From assembly GCF_018812025.1 (NCBI RefSeq), contig NC_063061.1, positions 7,544,711 through 7,608,710 on the forward strand: a DNA stretch of 64,000 nucleotides, given 5' to 3'. Source of the DNA: Megalobrama amblycephala (Eukaryota > Chordata > Actinopteri > Cypriniformes > Xenocyprididae). Positions 36,478 to 48,949 of this stretch are shown here, piece by piece. Position 1 is the stretch's first letter. The number at the start of each line of letters is the position of its first letter. A program made the position numbers and the translations under genes. Below the pieces are notes generated by a model. It searched no databases. It saw nothing but the letters and a program-made list of their open reading frames with translations, and was not told the DNA's origin.

Positions 36478-37245
36478 GCTCATCGGTTGGTCCTTGTCAC
36501 ATGAAAAGTTGAGATGTTTTCATCTCGCCGCGGCATAGGCGCGCCACATGCGCGTCGCGACCGCGTCACTTCTATTATGAGCGCGTTTGCCTAAATTACA
36601 GAAGCACTCGCGCAAGTCGAGCGTCAATTTTAAACCACCGAAATGCGTCCGATGCGCGTCAAACGGCATCTTGGACCAGTGCGGCTCAGCTTTGTGAGCA
36701 GAAGCACTGCCAGGTGTCTGGCAAGAAATATAATAGTGTACAAATGTATTCAGGGATTGCATTTGTTCAGTGTTGTTCAGTGCAAGATTTTGATGCTATT
36801 TAAGCTAAAATAAAGTTAGGGAAAATATTTGCATTAACTGTTAAAAACACTTACATATAGAGACCTGCTGTTTAAATTTTTTAAGTTGGCAAAAATATTT
36901 TAGGCAAGGCAATTTTATTTGTAGGCTATAGCACATTACACAATGGTAATTCAAAGTGCTTTATATAAAGAAGACCAAATACATAATAATAAAAATGGAA
37001 CGCATAAGAAATAGAAATAACAGTAAAAACAGGGAATTCTGCTATCTGGATGGAAGAGTTACGGATCTATCCATTAGAGCGGATCTAAATTTTATAAATG
37101 AAATTTGAAGTAAAAGAGAAATAATGCAAAGGAAAGTAAATTTTCAGAAATTTTGCGCTTTCTTGTGTTTGAATATTAAAATGGCCCTCCTATGAGGTGT
37201 CAATCACAGAAACGGCCCCCAGCCAATTTGAGTTTGAGACCCCTG
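36067..37245. mobile_element. hAT-type element (about 1.2 kb)
   Basis: CAGTGGTCTCAAACT on the left and AGTTTGAGACCCCTG on the right are inverted with one mismatch, and GGCCCGC motifs lie next to the left end. The flanking octamers CACTAAGA and CCCTAAAC agree at 5 of 8 positions, an eroded duplication. Inside are an (AT)n array (36417-36472) and, at about 36903-37010, a short piece of another common repeat (CAAGGCAATTTTATTTG...). The 117-codon frame at 36185-36538 runs into the AT array and has no recognisable domain. Confidence 0.7.
36417..36472. repeat. (AT)n microsatellite
   Basis: About 28 AT units within the hAT. Confidence 0.95.
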
Positions 37246-37249
37246 CCCT

Positions 37250-37827
37250 AAACATTGATTGTCAATATCCCCAGGCACTAGGGAAAAATCCCCAAGCTTC
37301 TAGTTCCATATCAAGGGAAGTCCCGGCTAGTACAACCTTCCTTCCTCCCTTGCAGGACAGGCCTCAGCCCAAAGCCCCTAGAGCAGAGCAAAAAAGGGGA
37401 GATACACAACATAGCCTTGGTTATGTTCTCGTATGCCTCGCTAGCACCTTAGCAATATTGCCTGAGAACACTCTTAGAGAGCAGCCTACCAAAGGGAGAA
37501 TGCAGGATGCTAAAAACTTCAGCAATTAGGAAATTAGCATAGACAATGAGTTGAATTACTTGTTTTTCTAAAAAGCAGCCCATCTCCATTATGCCTAAGC
37601 TACAAACTTCAGTATTGCCACCCAACCAAGTGGGATCATATGTGCCTACCATTAAACAGGAAGGGAGGCAAACAAGAGAAAGACATATTGCAGTTTACCA
37701 AATAAGTCTCATTCACCAAGGCAGCAGCAGGGGAGCTTAGGCCCTACTTAACTGGGGAAATGGTAGCTCCTACCCTGATTTGAGTAAATGCACTTCTCTC
37801 AAGACCCACTCTAGCTAGCACTTCACT

Positions 37828-37875
<48 letters not shown>

Positions 37876-39911
37876 TGCTGCTAATCCATTTTATTGCTGC
37901 TAAACTACTTCAAGACCCAACAGTAATAGCTACTGCCCACATAATTTCATTCACCCTGCATCAACCCTAAGGTGGCGCCTGTCTAGAAGGAGCAGGTGAA
38001 GGGAGCATGATGTTCCCGGACATGCGACCACTCTTTAACACCTTGTCGGATGCATGAACACGCCAGCATACATAATAAGCTTTTTAATGCTCTCAGCATT
38101 ACAGAGAAATTTGTTCTCCCTTGTTTTCTTAAAAATAAATCCTACTCAATCTCTGTGTAGATTAGAAGCACAAAAGAACTTCAAGAGCATAGAATATTAT
38201 ACATTTTTTTTTAATCTAAAAATCTACTCCAGTTAAAAAAGACAGCTGGTACAAGAAGAGGTGCATCATCTCACGACGACCATCCTTCTTAACCATTACC
38301 CTCAGCAGTGCTTAAAATCAAGCATTGCACTGGGCCTATCAGATGATGGGTCGTAATTTTTGCTACATAAGCCATTTATCAGTCCAGCTTCTGAGCCTAA
38401 TTTAAGATCTTAACTTCTTGTGTCCCAGCACCCTCTTTTTATATTATCTTCACTTCTTCTTTCTGACCACTTTTTATCAGTCGTCTCCCTGAGGTTGTGC
38501 CTCTTCCTCTTGGCATCGCACCTCCTCTGTCCCCTGTCCCATGACACAAGTGGCCATGCTTGTCTTCTGACCCTGTCTCCAGCTGTCTGTTGAAGGGCCA
38601 GGATAGTAGGAGGCTTTGGAAGGCGAAATGGACCAACATGGATATATATCTGACTGCGCCCTCACCTCTCTGAACTTCCCCACAACCATCTCAATGGAAG
38701 TGCTAAAAATTGAGGGCTAAATTGGAGCATCAAGAAGGAAGTTTTTCTCCTTCTCCCTGATGTCCTCCAGATATTAACCACAGGTGCCTCTTCATTACAA
38801 CCGTTGCTGCCACTGAGTGACTGATAGCAGTGGCTGTTTGTTTGGTGGTACAGAGGGCCAAGTCTGTGGTGTGGTGCAGCTCAGAGACCGCTTCAAGAGA
38901 CAATCCCTGCCCCTGATCCAAATCTCTCTGCAGATCAGCCTATTATGCCTGCAAAACAGCCAATGTGTGCAGGGCACCAACCACCTGAACCCGCTGCTGT
39001 ATATGCTTTGCCAGTCAACCATAAGGTGGCATCTAATAGGTGTAGACAGCAAGACCAGGGATCTTTAATGAGGAAGTCTCACTCTGTGATATATAGCTAG
39101 GCAGTGTCTCTTCTAAAGAGGGTATCTTCATGTGCTCCCACTCTCATAATCCCTCCACATTCACATAAATTGAATGTGGAAAAGAAAAAAAATGCATGCT
39201 GAATAAGTTTCTTCCAGGATCTCTGAGGGTCAGTGTGAATATTCAGAAGAAACGGCAGGCTCACAGGAAAGGAACGATCATGGCCCATCAGGAATCCCTC
39301 ATTGAGTCTACCACAAGGAACTTCCTGTTTCTCACACAACCAGGTCAGGTTTAACCTGGCCATGGCATAGGCCATTACATACAAAAGTCCCCCTATGCGG
39401 GGCTGATGAAAGGAGAGGGCTCAACAAACTTCCTCTTTTTGCCCTCTCCTACTACATCCATGTTCTCTGCTAGATTGGAAGATGTTATAGAATGGGCTTC
39501 CTGATCCAGCAAATTACTTGAGCCAGCAATTGAGGATTGAGAAAGCAAAAGTGACCTGTGATCCTCATAATCATGTCTCCGCAGGCACCTCAGCAGCACT
39601 GAGGACCCGAGCCGCAGGGTTCAGACCCTTATCCCTCATTCCTCGAGAAGAGGGCCAAGGGCAAGTGGAGCTTCCTCACTGTGAACTGAACGCATGTTCT
39701 CCACTCCCAAACAAACAACGCAAAGATTGTGGATGTCCTTATTTGTCATAAAATGAAGAACACTGAGGCATGGACTTTCTAAGGCATTTGTTGCTTGTTT
39801 TCTCCATAATTCGTCTTTGTTCCCACTCACTACAAACAAACAGATCCTGAAGACAAAAAAAGCTGATAATGTGTAATACAGGTGCCCTTTTATACTCACG
39901 TGTGCTCCACA
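37250..39911 (-). pseudogene. Decayed DIRS-like retroelement (GAG part), minus strand
   Basis: Read on the minus strand from 39911 down, a promoter-like block with GAGTATAAAAGGGCACCTG precedes HNLCVVCLGVEN (about 39700), matching the CxxCLG motif of fish DIRS1-type GAG. Next come DRSFPVSLPFLLNIHTDPQ (about 39270), a stretch similar to AAVVATERHLWL (about 38790), and VVGKFREVRAQS (about 38680). Order and spacing mirror the + strand copy at 51066-53459. Frames are broken by stops and indels; no tyrosine recombinase or reverse transcriptase is visible. The outer terminus is cut by the repeat at 39912. The lower boundary is approximate. Confidence 0.65.
37826..37876. repeat. (TTTC)n microsatellite
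   Basis: About 12 tetranucleotide units. Confidence 0.95.
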
Positions 39912-40190
39912 TGTCAAGTCAAGTCACCTTTATTTATATAGCGCTTTTTACAATACAGATTGTTTCAAAGCAGCTTTACATGGATAAACAAAAAAAACAA
40001 AAAACAAAAAAAGATTCAATGATGCAAACAGTATTCAATCCTGCTGTGAAGCAGCTTTAATAAGAAAATAGTGCCGTCGATCAGCTGAGGTCAGTTCAGT
40101 GTTCATTCAGTTCAGTTCAATGACTATGTAAAATTCATCAAATATGTTAGTTCAATTTCAACTATAAAGCAGCTCTGTAGAAAACAATTG
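39912..40190. repeat. Dispersed teleost repeat (CAAGTCACCTTTATTTATA...)
   Basis: GTCAAGTCACCTTTATTTA, TAGCGCTTTTTACAATACAG and TCAAAGCAGCTTTACATGG in order are the recognisable start of a very common dispersed repeat of cyprinid genomes. A short start of the same type lies at 48198-48235, just after the first coding exon of the ataxin-1 gene. It abuts and truncates the DIRS-like copy. Confidence 0.6.
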
Positions 40191-40595
40191 TCATGTCTAG
40201 ACCTGGCTGACTACGGTAACCTCGGGATAAGTGTTGATGCCATTCTTCTTAAGATGTAACAAGACCATTGTGTTATGGGAAGTGTTCCAGGTTCTGGTTA
40301 ACCTAATTTATGCAGCCTAATAATCCTTTAATGGATTTAAACTATAGAAATATGATCTATTAATCTTAATTCATGGGAGCAAGATACAGTGTCCACATAG
40401 TGACGGCCAGTGTTTTGCGCATTATTCCCTGTACCACCTCCTGCATTACATTACTAACTGTTAGCCCACATTGACAACAGTTAAAACTTGACATCATTCA
40501 TCATTATTGATGCCAAAATTTACCACTTGTTCTGTTTCCTATTTTTCTCCTCTTCTTGCTTTTTTGTGTACTTATGTCTGCCAAATGGAATATAC

Positions 40596-42480
40596 ACAGT
40601 GAAATCTCCCAGAGTTAAATCAACTCTGCTCAGAGTACATTTGGTCCCTCTCTAAATAGTGTTAAGCCTCGTTTACACTGCACGCGTGTAAGGTGCGTTA
40701 CGGCAGTGACGCGGCTACCGGAGCTGATACGCGGCCACTCTAGTCAATGCTCGTGTTTACACCGGCCGCGCCGCAGTGCGTTTGAGAAGCGTCCCAGAAG
40801 TGGCTCGACGCGCCGCTTCGCTAAAGATAGGCGCCTCGCCTATTTTTGATGGACGCCGCATCCAAGACGCGCAGCTCAAATACAAAATAAAGTCAAAATA
40901 ATCACCGTGTAAACTCCTGCTCATATTTCACATCACTAGGATGCCAGAAACTGACGACAAGAGATTCGAAGTTGAAAAACTTTAAATTTCTTTGTTTTTG
41001 TTGTCCATAACTGGAATTTTATGTGTTTAACTTCATCTGTATGGCTACAGCAAAATAAAGTATGGCATAGCAATAAACACAATTAAACCAGACAAAATAT
41101 AACAATTTAGCCATTAAAAACATGAAAAAATCAACGAAAACAACGTTGGACAGGCAAATCTAGTGGTCTCGCGAATCCAGCCACTTCGCTTCAGAAATGC
41201 TTCTGGTGTGAGTTGACACCGCGTAGAAAACGGAACAAAACCTTGCCAGAGCCATAACGCGCCGCAGACGCGTGCAGTGTAAACGAGGCTTTAAAGTAAC
41301 ACTGAAGCAGAGTTAAAGTTAATGAGATAATTAAGCTATTAATTAAGTGATGATTGAACATTTATGATGAACACCTGCTGTTAACAAGCAGAATACTGAA
41401 GAAAAGAGAAACACAAGAACTACAACTGACTTCATCCAAAACCATTTAATTGAAATCAACTGAAGATAAAAGGCATTAAATCTCTCACGATCTGATTTAA
41501 AGATCGGATTCACTTATTTCTAACAAGATTGACTTTATTTCTGTCACACGTCTAAAGAAGTTCTTATTGAGAATTAAGAGAGGTTTAGATGTTGGTGTTT
41601 TATTGGTCAAAAAATTATGCCACCATCGTGGTGGTCAGGGTTTGTTTTAGTTGGGCTCTTGACCCTTTTATGTTTTTAAAATAAAATAAAAAAGCAATTG
41701 CAATAGTGTTTCACAGCGAACACTTGTACATTGTTGAATCAAAAGACTAAAGGAGCAGATAAGCTTGATGTGTGTCTAAGTGATGCTGTAATTAATTTTT
41801 TTAATGCACTGCATTGTTTTAAATTTACTCAATATATCTGTTTGCTGCAACTCTTTCTTCTCATGCTGTAGTTTCACAGGGTTGGTAATGCAAAACCGAA
41901 ATGTACAAATGACAAAATATGATCAGTTGCTTTGGATGCAATCAGGAAATCTCACAATGACAACATCATATAAAAGCAGATAATATCTACTCACTGTAAA
42001 GCACTGACTTATTTGCTTTACAAGAACATATGCATTGTTAGAGAAAAAAATCTAACATAGAAAGTCAACGGTCAAGAGCCCAACTTAAGAAAACTCTGAT
42101 CTCCATGATGGTGGTGTCTTTTTTTTTTTTTTTCTTGACCAATAAAATAAAAATAAAGTAAATCTGGTTGGTAATATGTGAAGCTGGTAATGCTGTTTCT
42201 GGAGATGTTTAATCAGATCTACAGAGATTTAATGATTTTTATCTTCAGTTGATTTCATCTAAGGCTGTGACTGAAGCCAGTTGTAGTTCTTGTGTTTTTC
42301 TTTTCTTCAGTGATTCTGCTTGTTAACAGCAGGTGTTCATCATAAATGTTCAATCATCACTTAGTTAATAGCTTAATTATCTCATTAACTTTAACTCTAC
42401 TTCAGTGTTATTTTAACACTATTTAAAGAGGGATCAAATGTACTCTGAGCAGAATTGATTTAACTTTGGGGATTTTGCTG
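40596..42480. mobile_element. 1.9-kb element with about 400-bp inverted ends
   Basis: The left arm (40596-40663 plus 41292-about 41660) and right arm (about 42075-42480) are inverted copies: CAGTGAAATCTCCCAGAG against CCCCAAAGTT-type ends, then AATCAACTCTGCTCAGAGTA and AACACCTGCTGTTAACAAGC. CAG...CTG ends suggest a hAT-like origin, but no flanking duplication was confirmed. A separate MITE (40664-41291) interrupts the left arm. No transposase. Confidence 0.7.
40664..41291. mobile_element. MITE with AAGCCTCGTTTACACTGCACG ends
   Basis: Left GCCTCGTTTACACTGCACGC and right GCGTGCAGTGTAAACGAGGC are exact inverted repeats. The interior is unusually GC- and CpG-rich with many GCGCCGC motifs. It sits inside the left arm of the 40596-42480 element; comparison with the intact right arm (GTGTTAAAATAACAC) shows a TTAA-like duplication at the insertion point. 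Confidence 0.8.
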
Positions 42481-44447
42481 TGAATCTTTTCATTTTATCA
42501 AATATAAGCTTTCCACATTGTGTATGTTCCTCAGGGGTTGCACTAAAAGCATAAACAGTAAACAAAATAGGGCCCCGCGCATAGGGGGTTGCTGTGTGAG
42601 ATTTTGCTGTGCAATATATTATATCCTCAAAACGCATTACCTGCTTTGCCTGACCCGTAGCTATGCCTCTGCCTATCATCCGTTATTTCCACGACTTGAT
42701 CAAGTCATTCTTCTATAAACTTCATTGCATTTAGCCATGCCCCTTGTATTGAGCTCTTTTGGACTGCACATTTGACTCACATCATGTTCTTTCAATGAAA
42801 TCTTTAAAACGCACTCACCCTATAGCTTGGTGACCCGAACATTACAATTATTTTTTACATTTACTACAATACACTTAGATACACAGCATTTTTTTTTCCT
42901 GTGCGGGTACAACATCAGACGTGCGCAGCTTAGAAGGAGCAGTGGGCGTAAGTCTTTTTGTATGCTTTGGTGGTCAAAACTGAGGTTATGTGGTCTTCAA
43001 GCAGAGAAGGCTTGTCGGCTTGCCTATGAGGCATTTGGGTTGTCTTTGGTATTTGAGCTTATTCTACAAGGAATGTGGCTTCTTCATTGGCATTGGTTAA
43101 AGGTACTTGCTTGGAAGATATTGGCATGAGGCTGGTCCTCTCCAAATACTTTTGTCAGATTTGTAGGTTCATTCTACGGGACGAACGTAAATCATATGTA
43201 TATGGTTTTTTTTTTGTTTCTTTTTGCATTTGGTTTGTATGGTGCATCAATGTGTGCTTGCTACACAGGTTAAGTAATTTGGCAGCAAAAGTTCATATGG
43301 TGTGATGTTATATAAATTGTTACCATTTCACTCAGCATTGAGTAGCAACAAAAGGGAACATTACCTGAGTGAGAACGCTCATGCCTCTTTGCAGAAACTC
43401 TGAGGTGATGATGCCAAGCAGAAACTTAGAAGAAGGTTATGACGTAGCACCTCTGTGGCATCGGTTTAGCACCATCAGCCAATGAATTGGTGTAATTCTA
43501 TGGGACTTCAGACCATGTGACCACTGGTTTCCATCACACAAGTGTCTCATTAACACTTAGGGAACTAGGGTTACATAGTAACCAAGACATTTCTCAGCTT
43601 CCTCATTCCAATCCAATTCAATAAAGGATTTTGATTCAGTAGGTTTTCGGTGTGTGAGGCTACCCACAACAAAATGTCTCTCACTGTTTGACAGAAACTC
43701 AGATGAATATGCAAGAAACTGTATTTTTCTTTTGCACACCTGGTTAGAACATTTCAGTTACTTGGTTATTATTCACACCAAACTTCAGTTATGTAACACA
43801 ATGCAGTCAGATGTGTTCTATGGTCAGAACACACCTATAAAGAAATTACCAGTAAATATGTCTAAAAGCAACACTAATCACCACAATGGTGACTTCTAAT
43901 GAAACAGCTATGCTCATGATTATTCCACAATGCAACGTAATAAATTTGAAAATTTGTTGTTATGCCAGAAAATGACCTAGTGATTTCACGGTATAATGTA
44001 GTTTATTTATGATCAGAAAGTCTTCTAAAATCCTGGTCATTGTTTACAGTCTAATGATGTGCTTGAAACCAGAGCATATATCACTATCTATCTACATACT
44101 TATCACGTATGTAAATGCATATGCTCAGAGCTGAGAGTGTGTGTTCGAGAGCGATAGGATGAGTAGGAGTGTGTGTAATTACCCGTCTGTTACTGCATGT
44201 GTGTGTGTTTATCCCTTTCACAGTGAGTAAGGCGAGTGGGCGACAGCAGCAACTGGTCTGCCTGTGTGTTGTTGCACAGCAGACATGCCTCACACTGCAC
44301 GATATTACTCATTTCCTTAGCCTTGTGTACATGCACACACACACGCACAAACTCTCACACTTTTTCACAGTCAGCCTCGCAGCCCTTTCGACATGGTGTG
44401 ACACCACAATTTGCCTGTAGATTTGCACACACCGTTGCCTTAGTGGT

Positions 44448-44451
<4 letters not shown>
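42481..44451. other. No gene recognised
   Basis: Non-coding. Frames such as 42827-43129 and 43075-43305 show no family motif. About 43550-43582 (CTTAGGGAACTAGGGTTACA) resembles one end of the 33239-33498 element. Confidence 0.4.

Positions 44452-44478
<27 letters not shown>
44452..44478. repeat. (GT)n microsatellite
   Basis: About 13 GT units. Confidence 0.9.
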
Positions 44479-44506
44479 GAAGAGATGCAGGTGTGATGGA
44501 CTGCAG

Positions 44507-44552
44507 GAGTAAGTGGCGTCACACGGATATCTGCTCAGCACACCCCATCAAG
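44507..44552 (+). other. Candidate 46-nt non-coding exon
   Basis: Bounded by GGACTGCAG| at the left and ATCAAG|GTCAGT at the right, a good acceptor/donor pair about 2.1 kb upstream of the last 5'UTR exon of the ataxin-1 gene. It is free of ATG, as would suit a 5'UTR exon. The upstream pyrimidine tract is weak because it is replaced by GT repeats. Inference only. Confidence 0.25.
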
Positions 44553-46668
44553 GTCAGTCGCATCAGGTCAGCAGTGCTTTTCATTTTGATCTCGATCTAA
44601 GTCATTAACCCCGTTTATGCGTGCTCGTGACATGCTTAGAAGTTGTGTTATGTTATTTTTTTCTGTAATCTGTGCTTTTCATTCTACTTTTTTTCTTTGC
44701 TTTTTACTGAAAGTACATAGTTTACTTTGTAATTATTTAGTATTCTTTTTTAGTATTTTCTATGTTTCTTTGGTTGTTTTTAGTAAGTCATTGAAGATCA
44801 CTGGTTCACAGTTTTTCCACTAACAGTAGAACATGAGTAAACATAAAAAGAAGAAACTAGTGAGAATTAATAGACTGTGATGCTTCAAAAATAAACACAG
44901 TGTTAAGCCTCAATATTATTTGTGACAGTGAAATGTAATAAATGTCAGTTGCCATGAAATCCAGTCTGATAAATGACAAAAATTGCTATGCTGTGCTGTC
45001 TGTAAGGATAGTGCTGGCAGTTAAAGACTATTCATGTTTGTCAATTTGATTCTGTCACTGTTTTTCCTGTTTTCTACTCTGTGATTTTTTTAAAAGCTTT
45101 ATAAAATCATTTCTAAATGTATCTATTTGCAAAGCATTATACATGGTCCCAAAACATCATGTTAGAGTGATTTAATCTGTTACAAGAAGCAGGGCTGTAA
45201 AAATGATTTCCAGGGATATAAGGTGTAGAATGTATTTGTACCCGAACTGAATGTATAGGGTAATACTCATGGCACGGTTTATGCATGTTACAGCTGTCAA
45301 AATGCATGTAATATTTTAATTTTATTTTTCAACACTCGAGATAATAACCAAGGACAAGCTCGCAGAAATATAATTTCACAGAATTTATGTTGTGTTCTAT
45401 GACTAGGTCTTCTATTTTCCAACCCTTCCAGTTCTGATTAAAATGGAAAAAAAATTACCATAAAAATGCTTCTCTTACTTTTTTTTAGATTTAAATGTCT
45501 GCACAAAACTATGTTTAAATTCTACAAAAAACAACAAAAAAATAAGCATTTGTAAGTACTTGAGAGCTCAACATTTAGTCTTATGAGAAATTTACCAATG
45601 CTTACCTCTCTATTTATTATTCAAGTAAAAAAATTCTCCAAAAATTGCACTAGAACTTGAGTTCATATAAAATAAGGAACTTGTAAGAATGAATAGAAAT
45701 CTCAATTCACTGTGAGAGTTCAGACTGAACAAACCAACTTTTCTTAAACTTGTTTTAGCAGCTTGCTCCTATGTGATGAGTTCTGAACACTTTGTCGGCC
45801 TACTTTTTCCGATAGAATCCCTATATAGCCCTCTTAGCCTTCTTTGGTCACTGTAGATGTATGGACTCAGTTTCCATGGAAACAACAGCAGGGTATTGGG
45901 TTCAGTCCATGCAGACAGTGTGGTAGACAGAGGCGTTGAGAAAGAGACCAGATGTGCTGGCAGCACATCGCAGTAAAATATAAGTGTCTATGGAGTGTTG
46001 AATTGACATTAGAGACACTGTCCCACATGAAGGTGTGAATGAAACAAGCATGTTTTATTGCTTTAAGGAGCCTTCTTTTGTGTGTGTGTGTGGTTTTTTT
46101 TCCCAAATGTCTCTGTATATCCCAAAGTGAACTTCAATCATGGGTAACTTTAGGTAACTTTTCCTTTCACTACAATAGCAGTTCATTCTGGAGTTTAATC
46201 ACAGTTTAATGAACAGAGGCAGCCTATTTAAGAACTGGCATGTAGTCTCTTGCCATATTTGTATGTGTGCGGGTGAGAAAATGTTTCTTGAGTGTGTGTA
46301 TCAGTATATGTTTTGCGTGTTTGTTGGTACCACAACAGCAATATGGTGATAATCAAATGGAAGTTATATTTAGGTCAGATCAGAGTCTGAGTTTGCCAAT
46401 TTATTGCTCCCACTAAAAAGCATACAAAACAGAAGTTCTACAGAATAGAAGATAATCATATATAATGGCCCCAGCAATTGTATAGATTTTAAAATGTATG
46501 TTAAATGCGATGAACTAAATTTGTGGTTAATCTACTAGGACACTGATTTCATACATGCAAAATACTGTATTTAGGTACTGCACTGATGCTTTTGTCATGT
46601 GCAAATATGGTTTTGGGTCAAGCAAGAGGTCAGTCATGTTTTTTTTTTCTTTCCCTTTCTCCTCTCAG
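44553..46668. other. No gene recognised; probable 5' intron
   Basis: AT-rich sequence without recognised mobile elements. Ends in a pyrimidine-rich tract (T9, CTTTCCCTTTCTCCTCTCAG) that forms a strong splice acceptor at 46668, so it is most likely the intron before the first coding exon. Confidence 0.5.
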
Positions 46669-46812
46669 GTGAGTGGGAGTTCTGAACGTGGCCGTGTGTG
46701 ACACGTTGCGTGCGTGATGCTGATCAGCAGAAGAAAATGTCTCTCTCCTAGCCCCTTGTTTTCCCCAGCCCATGTAACCTAGTGTGGCCCAGAAGGCCCG
46801 GGGGATTGTCCC
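46669..46812 (+). other. atxn1: 5'UTR part of the first coding exon, with three uORFs
   Basis: Follows the strong acceptor ending at 46668. Three upstream ATGs are present: 46717 (21 codons, stop TAG 46780-46782, same frame as the main ORF), 46737 (4 codons, stop 46749-46751) and 46772 (ATG directly followed by TAA). The in-frame TAG at 46780 fixes 46813 as the first ATG of the main ORF. The main ATG has a poor context (C at -3). This arrangement suggests translational repression by the leader, as reported for mammalian ATXN1. Confidence 0.65.
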
Positions 46813-48153
46813 ATGAATCCAAGCCCAGACCGCAGCAAGGAGTGTCTCCCCCCAAAAAAGCGGGAGTCCCGACAGGGCTCGTCAGATCAACAAGCCCCAG
46901 AGGATGACTTCAAACCCCCTGCCCCTTTCCGAAGCCGAAGGCAGCATCACTCCACCGAGGGTCACAGAGAGAGTGGGGATCTTCTACCACCCCCTCCCCC
47001 CATGCTGCCACCTCTTCCTCTGTCGTTGCCTTGGCAGGTGTCCTATACCCCCTCCATGCATCACTCGTACTTGCCGGTCCAGGTGGGAGAGCGGCGAGGG
47101 TCATCTTCGGCATCCTGGAGAGAGCCATTGTGTGGGCGGGGTATGGATGGAGGACTGGAGCATACCATTCCCCACCACTCTCGCTGGCTGAGCAGTGACA
47201 TCCCCCCCATTAGTGTTCAACCACTCATCTCTGTGCCCACGTTCAAGAGTGTCTACACAGCCGAGTCCAGGGAAATGTGGTCCTACGGCCCCAGTCGGCG
47301 GGACTATAGCTCATCTCTCTTCTCCCCCCATCTCTTTCCACAACCTACAGTTTATCCCCATGACACCCTCCCTGACAGCAGACTCAGGTACCAAGGCAGA
47401 CGGCCCAATGGTGTTGATAGCCCAGACAGCAGGTCTGGACCTAGCAGAAGGTTGCCCTCTTGTGATGACTATGGGAACGACAGTGTAACCAGATTGGATA
47501 GTCCACATGCCAATGGCAGGAGAAGACAGGAGAATACATCAAGACAGACCCTTGGAAGAGGCCTTCTGCCACGAGAGAACACAAGTTCACATTCCTCATC
47601 GTGGGACAGGGACCGTCGGGGAACACCCAAAGCTCCAATGCCCCCCTCATCAGACACAAAAACAGGAAAGGCAATTACTTCTCAGGACCATTTTGGTGTT
47701 AGTGCCTCTCAGGCTGGAGCTCAGATCTACTATGCTCTGGGGTCCCTTTGCCCTTCTGCTCAGCAGAACCCTCATGCATATCCACAACTTAGTCCTTCTG
47801 TGTCCTGTTCCCCAAGGAATTCCCAGTACTCCCTGCAAAGCCAACAAAACAGCCATGGGGTTGAGACAGAATGGGATCCCTCTGCAGGGTCCTACCGCCC
47901 TCCTGTCGCTGTGCTCACTGGCCCTGACCCACCCCCTTCTGCAGTCCTACCTCATTTTGCCAAAGGTTCCCTGATTGAGCTGGCCGGTGGCCATCTGAAG
48001 AGGGTGGAGGAGCTGAAGACGGAGGATTTCTTACGCAGTGCTGACACCTTGCCTGAGTTTCACCTGAGCACCTGCACTATTCTGTTAATCTCGCCAGGAC
48101 CCACTTATGGCTTCAACCACTTGCAGGTCTTACTCACAGACCGCAACACTCAG
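46813..48153 (+). CDS. atxn1: Ataxin-1 family protein, coding exon 1 (residues 1-447)
   Basis: Encodes a nuclear transcription co-regulator; in mammals ataxin-1 works through its AXH domain with Capicua and other repressors. Seen here: RSKECLPPKKRE at residues 7-18, the conserved N-terminal block of ataxin-1 and ataxin-1-like; a proline-rich run at 57-74; a long low-complexity Ser/Pro/Arg region; then HFAKGSLIELAGG from residue 381, the start of the AXH domain. The exon ends NTQ|GTGAGT at 48153 in phase 0, matching the intron position expected inside the AXH domain of ataxin-1 genes. There is no polyglutamine tract. At 580 residues the whole protein is much shorter than human ataxin-1 (about 815). 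The start is set by the upstream in-frame stop. The a/b paralogue is not resolved. Confidence 0.93.
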
Positions 48154-48771
48154 GTGAGTCTAGCACAACAATGTATGCAGAAATCAAACTATGATGCCAA
48201 GTCAAGTGAAGCCAAATTTTATTAAGGCACCACATTATTAATGCTGTAGAGCACAAAATGATGAAAATAAGGAAGGGAATTTTGTAAACTAAAAATAGAA
48301 AGCACAAGTAAACATGACAATTGACCTGAAAGCTCTTTGTACAACTGCTAAAGTATCACTATATTGCACAAACTAATGGAACACTTTTTCCAGATCCTTT
48401 ATGAAAACATTTGCTTGCTTCGTCCAAATTCATTGATGGATTTTTTTATATGCATTTTTTGCATGTTCAAGTGGCTTAAATAAAAACAAAAAATAAGCAG
48501 AAAATTAGCCTAGTAAATTTTGTTTTTCACATTCAGCTAAAATACATTCATTCCCTTCCAAGCAACTGAAAAGGCTACTTAGAATCCATATGAAGTCCCT
48601 TGAAACACTCACAGTAACAAGTTATTGAATGTGTTGATGTAATTTTCTCTGAAACATGAAGTCAGGGAAGGACATATCGAGTCACAGCTTCTGTGTCTAT
48701 AATAATATGAGGAACAGGATGCTTCCAATTCTACAGAGCATTTGATTGGATAGAAAATGATGAGAAGCTGG

Positions 48772-48920
48772 GTGGTATTCCAGAAAGCAAGGTTAACTTA
48801 CAATTATATATGATGAACTCTCAGTTGATTAACCCAAACCTTCCAAAACCACGGTCTGTAGTAAGTTCAGTCAACCCAGAGTATGAAACTCAGAGTTAAC
48901 GGTGACCACACAAAGACATA
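48772..48920. mobile_element. Harbinger-like MITE, left end
   Basis: GGTATTCCAGAAAGCAAGGTTAAC matches the termini of the 2492-3039 element in shorter pieces (TATTCCAGAAAGCA shared exactly), and AACCCAGAGTATGAAACTC-type sequence follows. The far end is not found; a different element seems to follow from about 48950. Confidence 0.5.
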
Positions 48921-48949
48921 CTCGACCGAGTACTGAATCCAGAGCTGCT

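Noticed and set aside
42827..43305. 100-codon and overlapping 76-codon frames
   Set aside because: No recognisable family, low-complexity hydrophobic composition, no splice-flanked conservation evidence.
47195..47974. Overlapping frames in other phases and on the minus strand over the first coding exon
   Set aside because: Shadows of the ataxin-1 frame; the + strand frame from 46813 has the conserved motifs and correct splice phase.
48154..48225. Read-through of the first coding exon to a stop at 48225
   Set aside because: Beyond the GTGAGT donor the sequence turns into a dispersed repeat (GTCAAGTGAAGCCAAATTTT), and the AXH domain resumes exactly at 55981.
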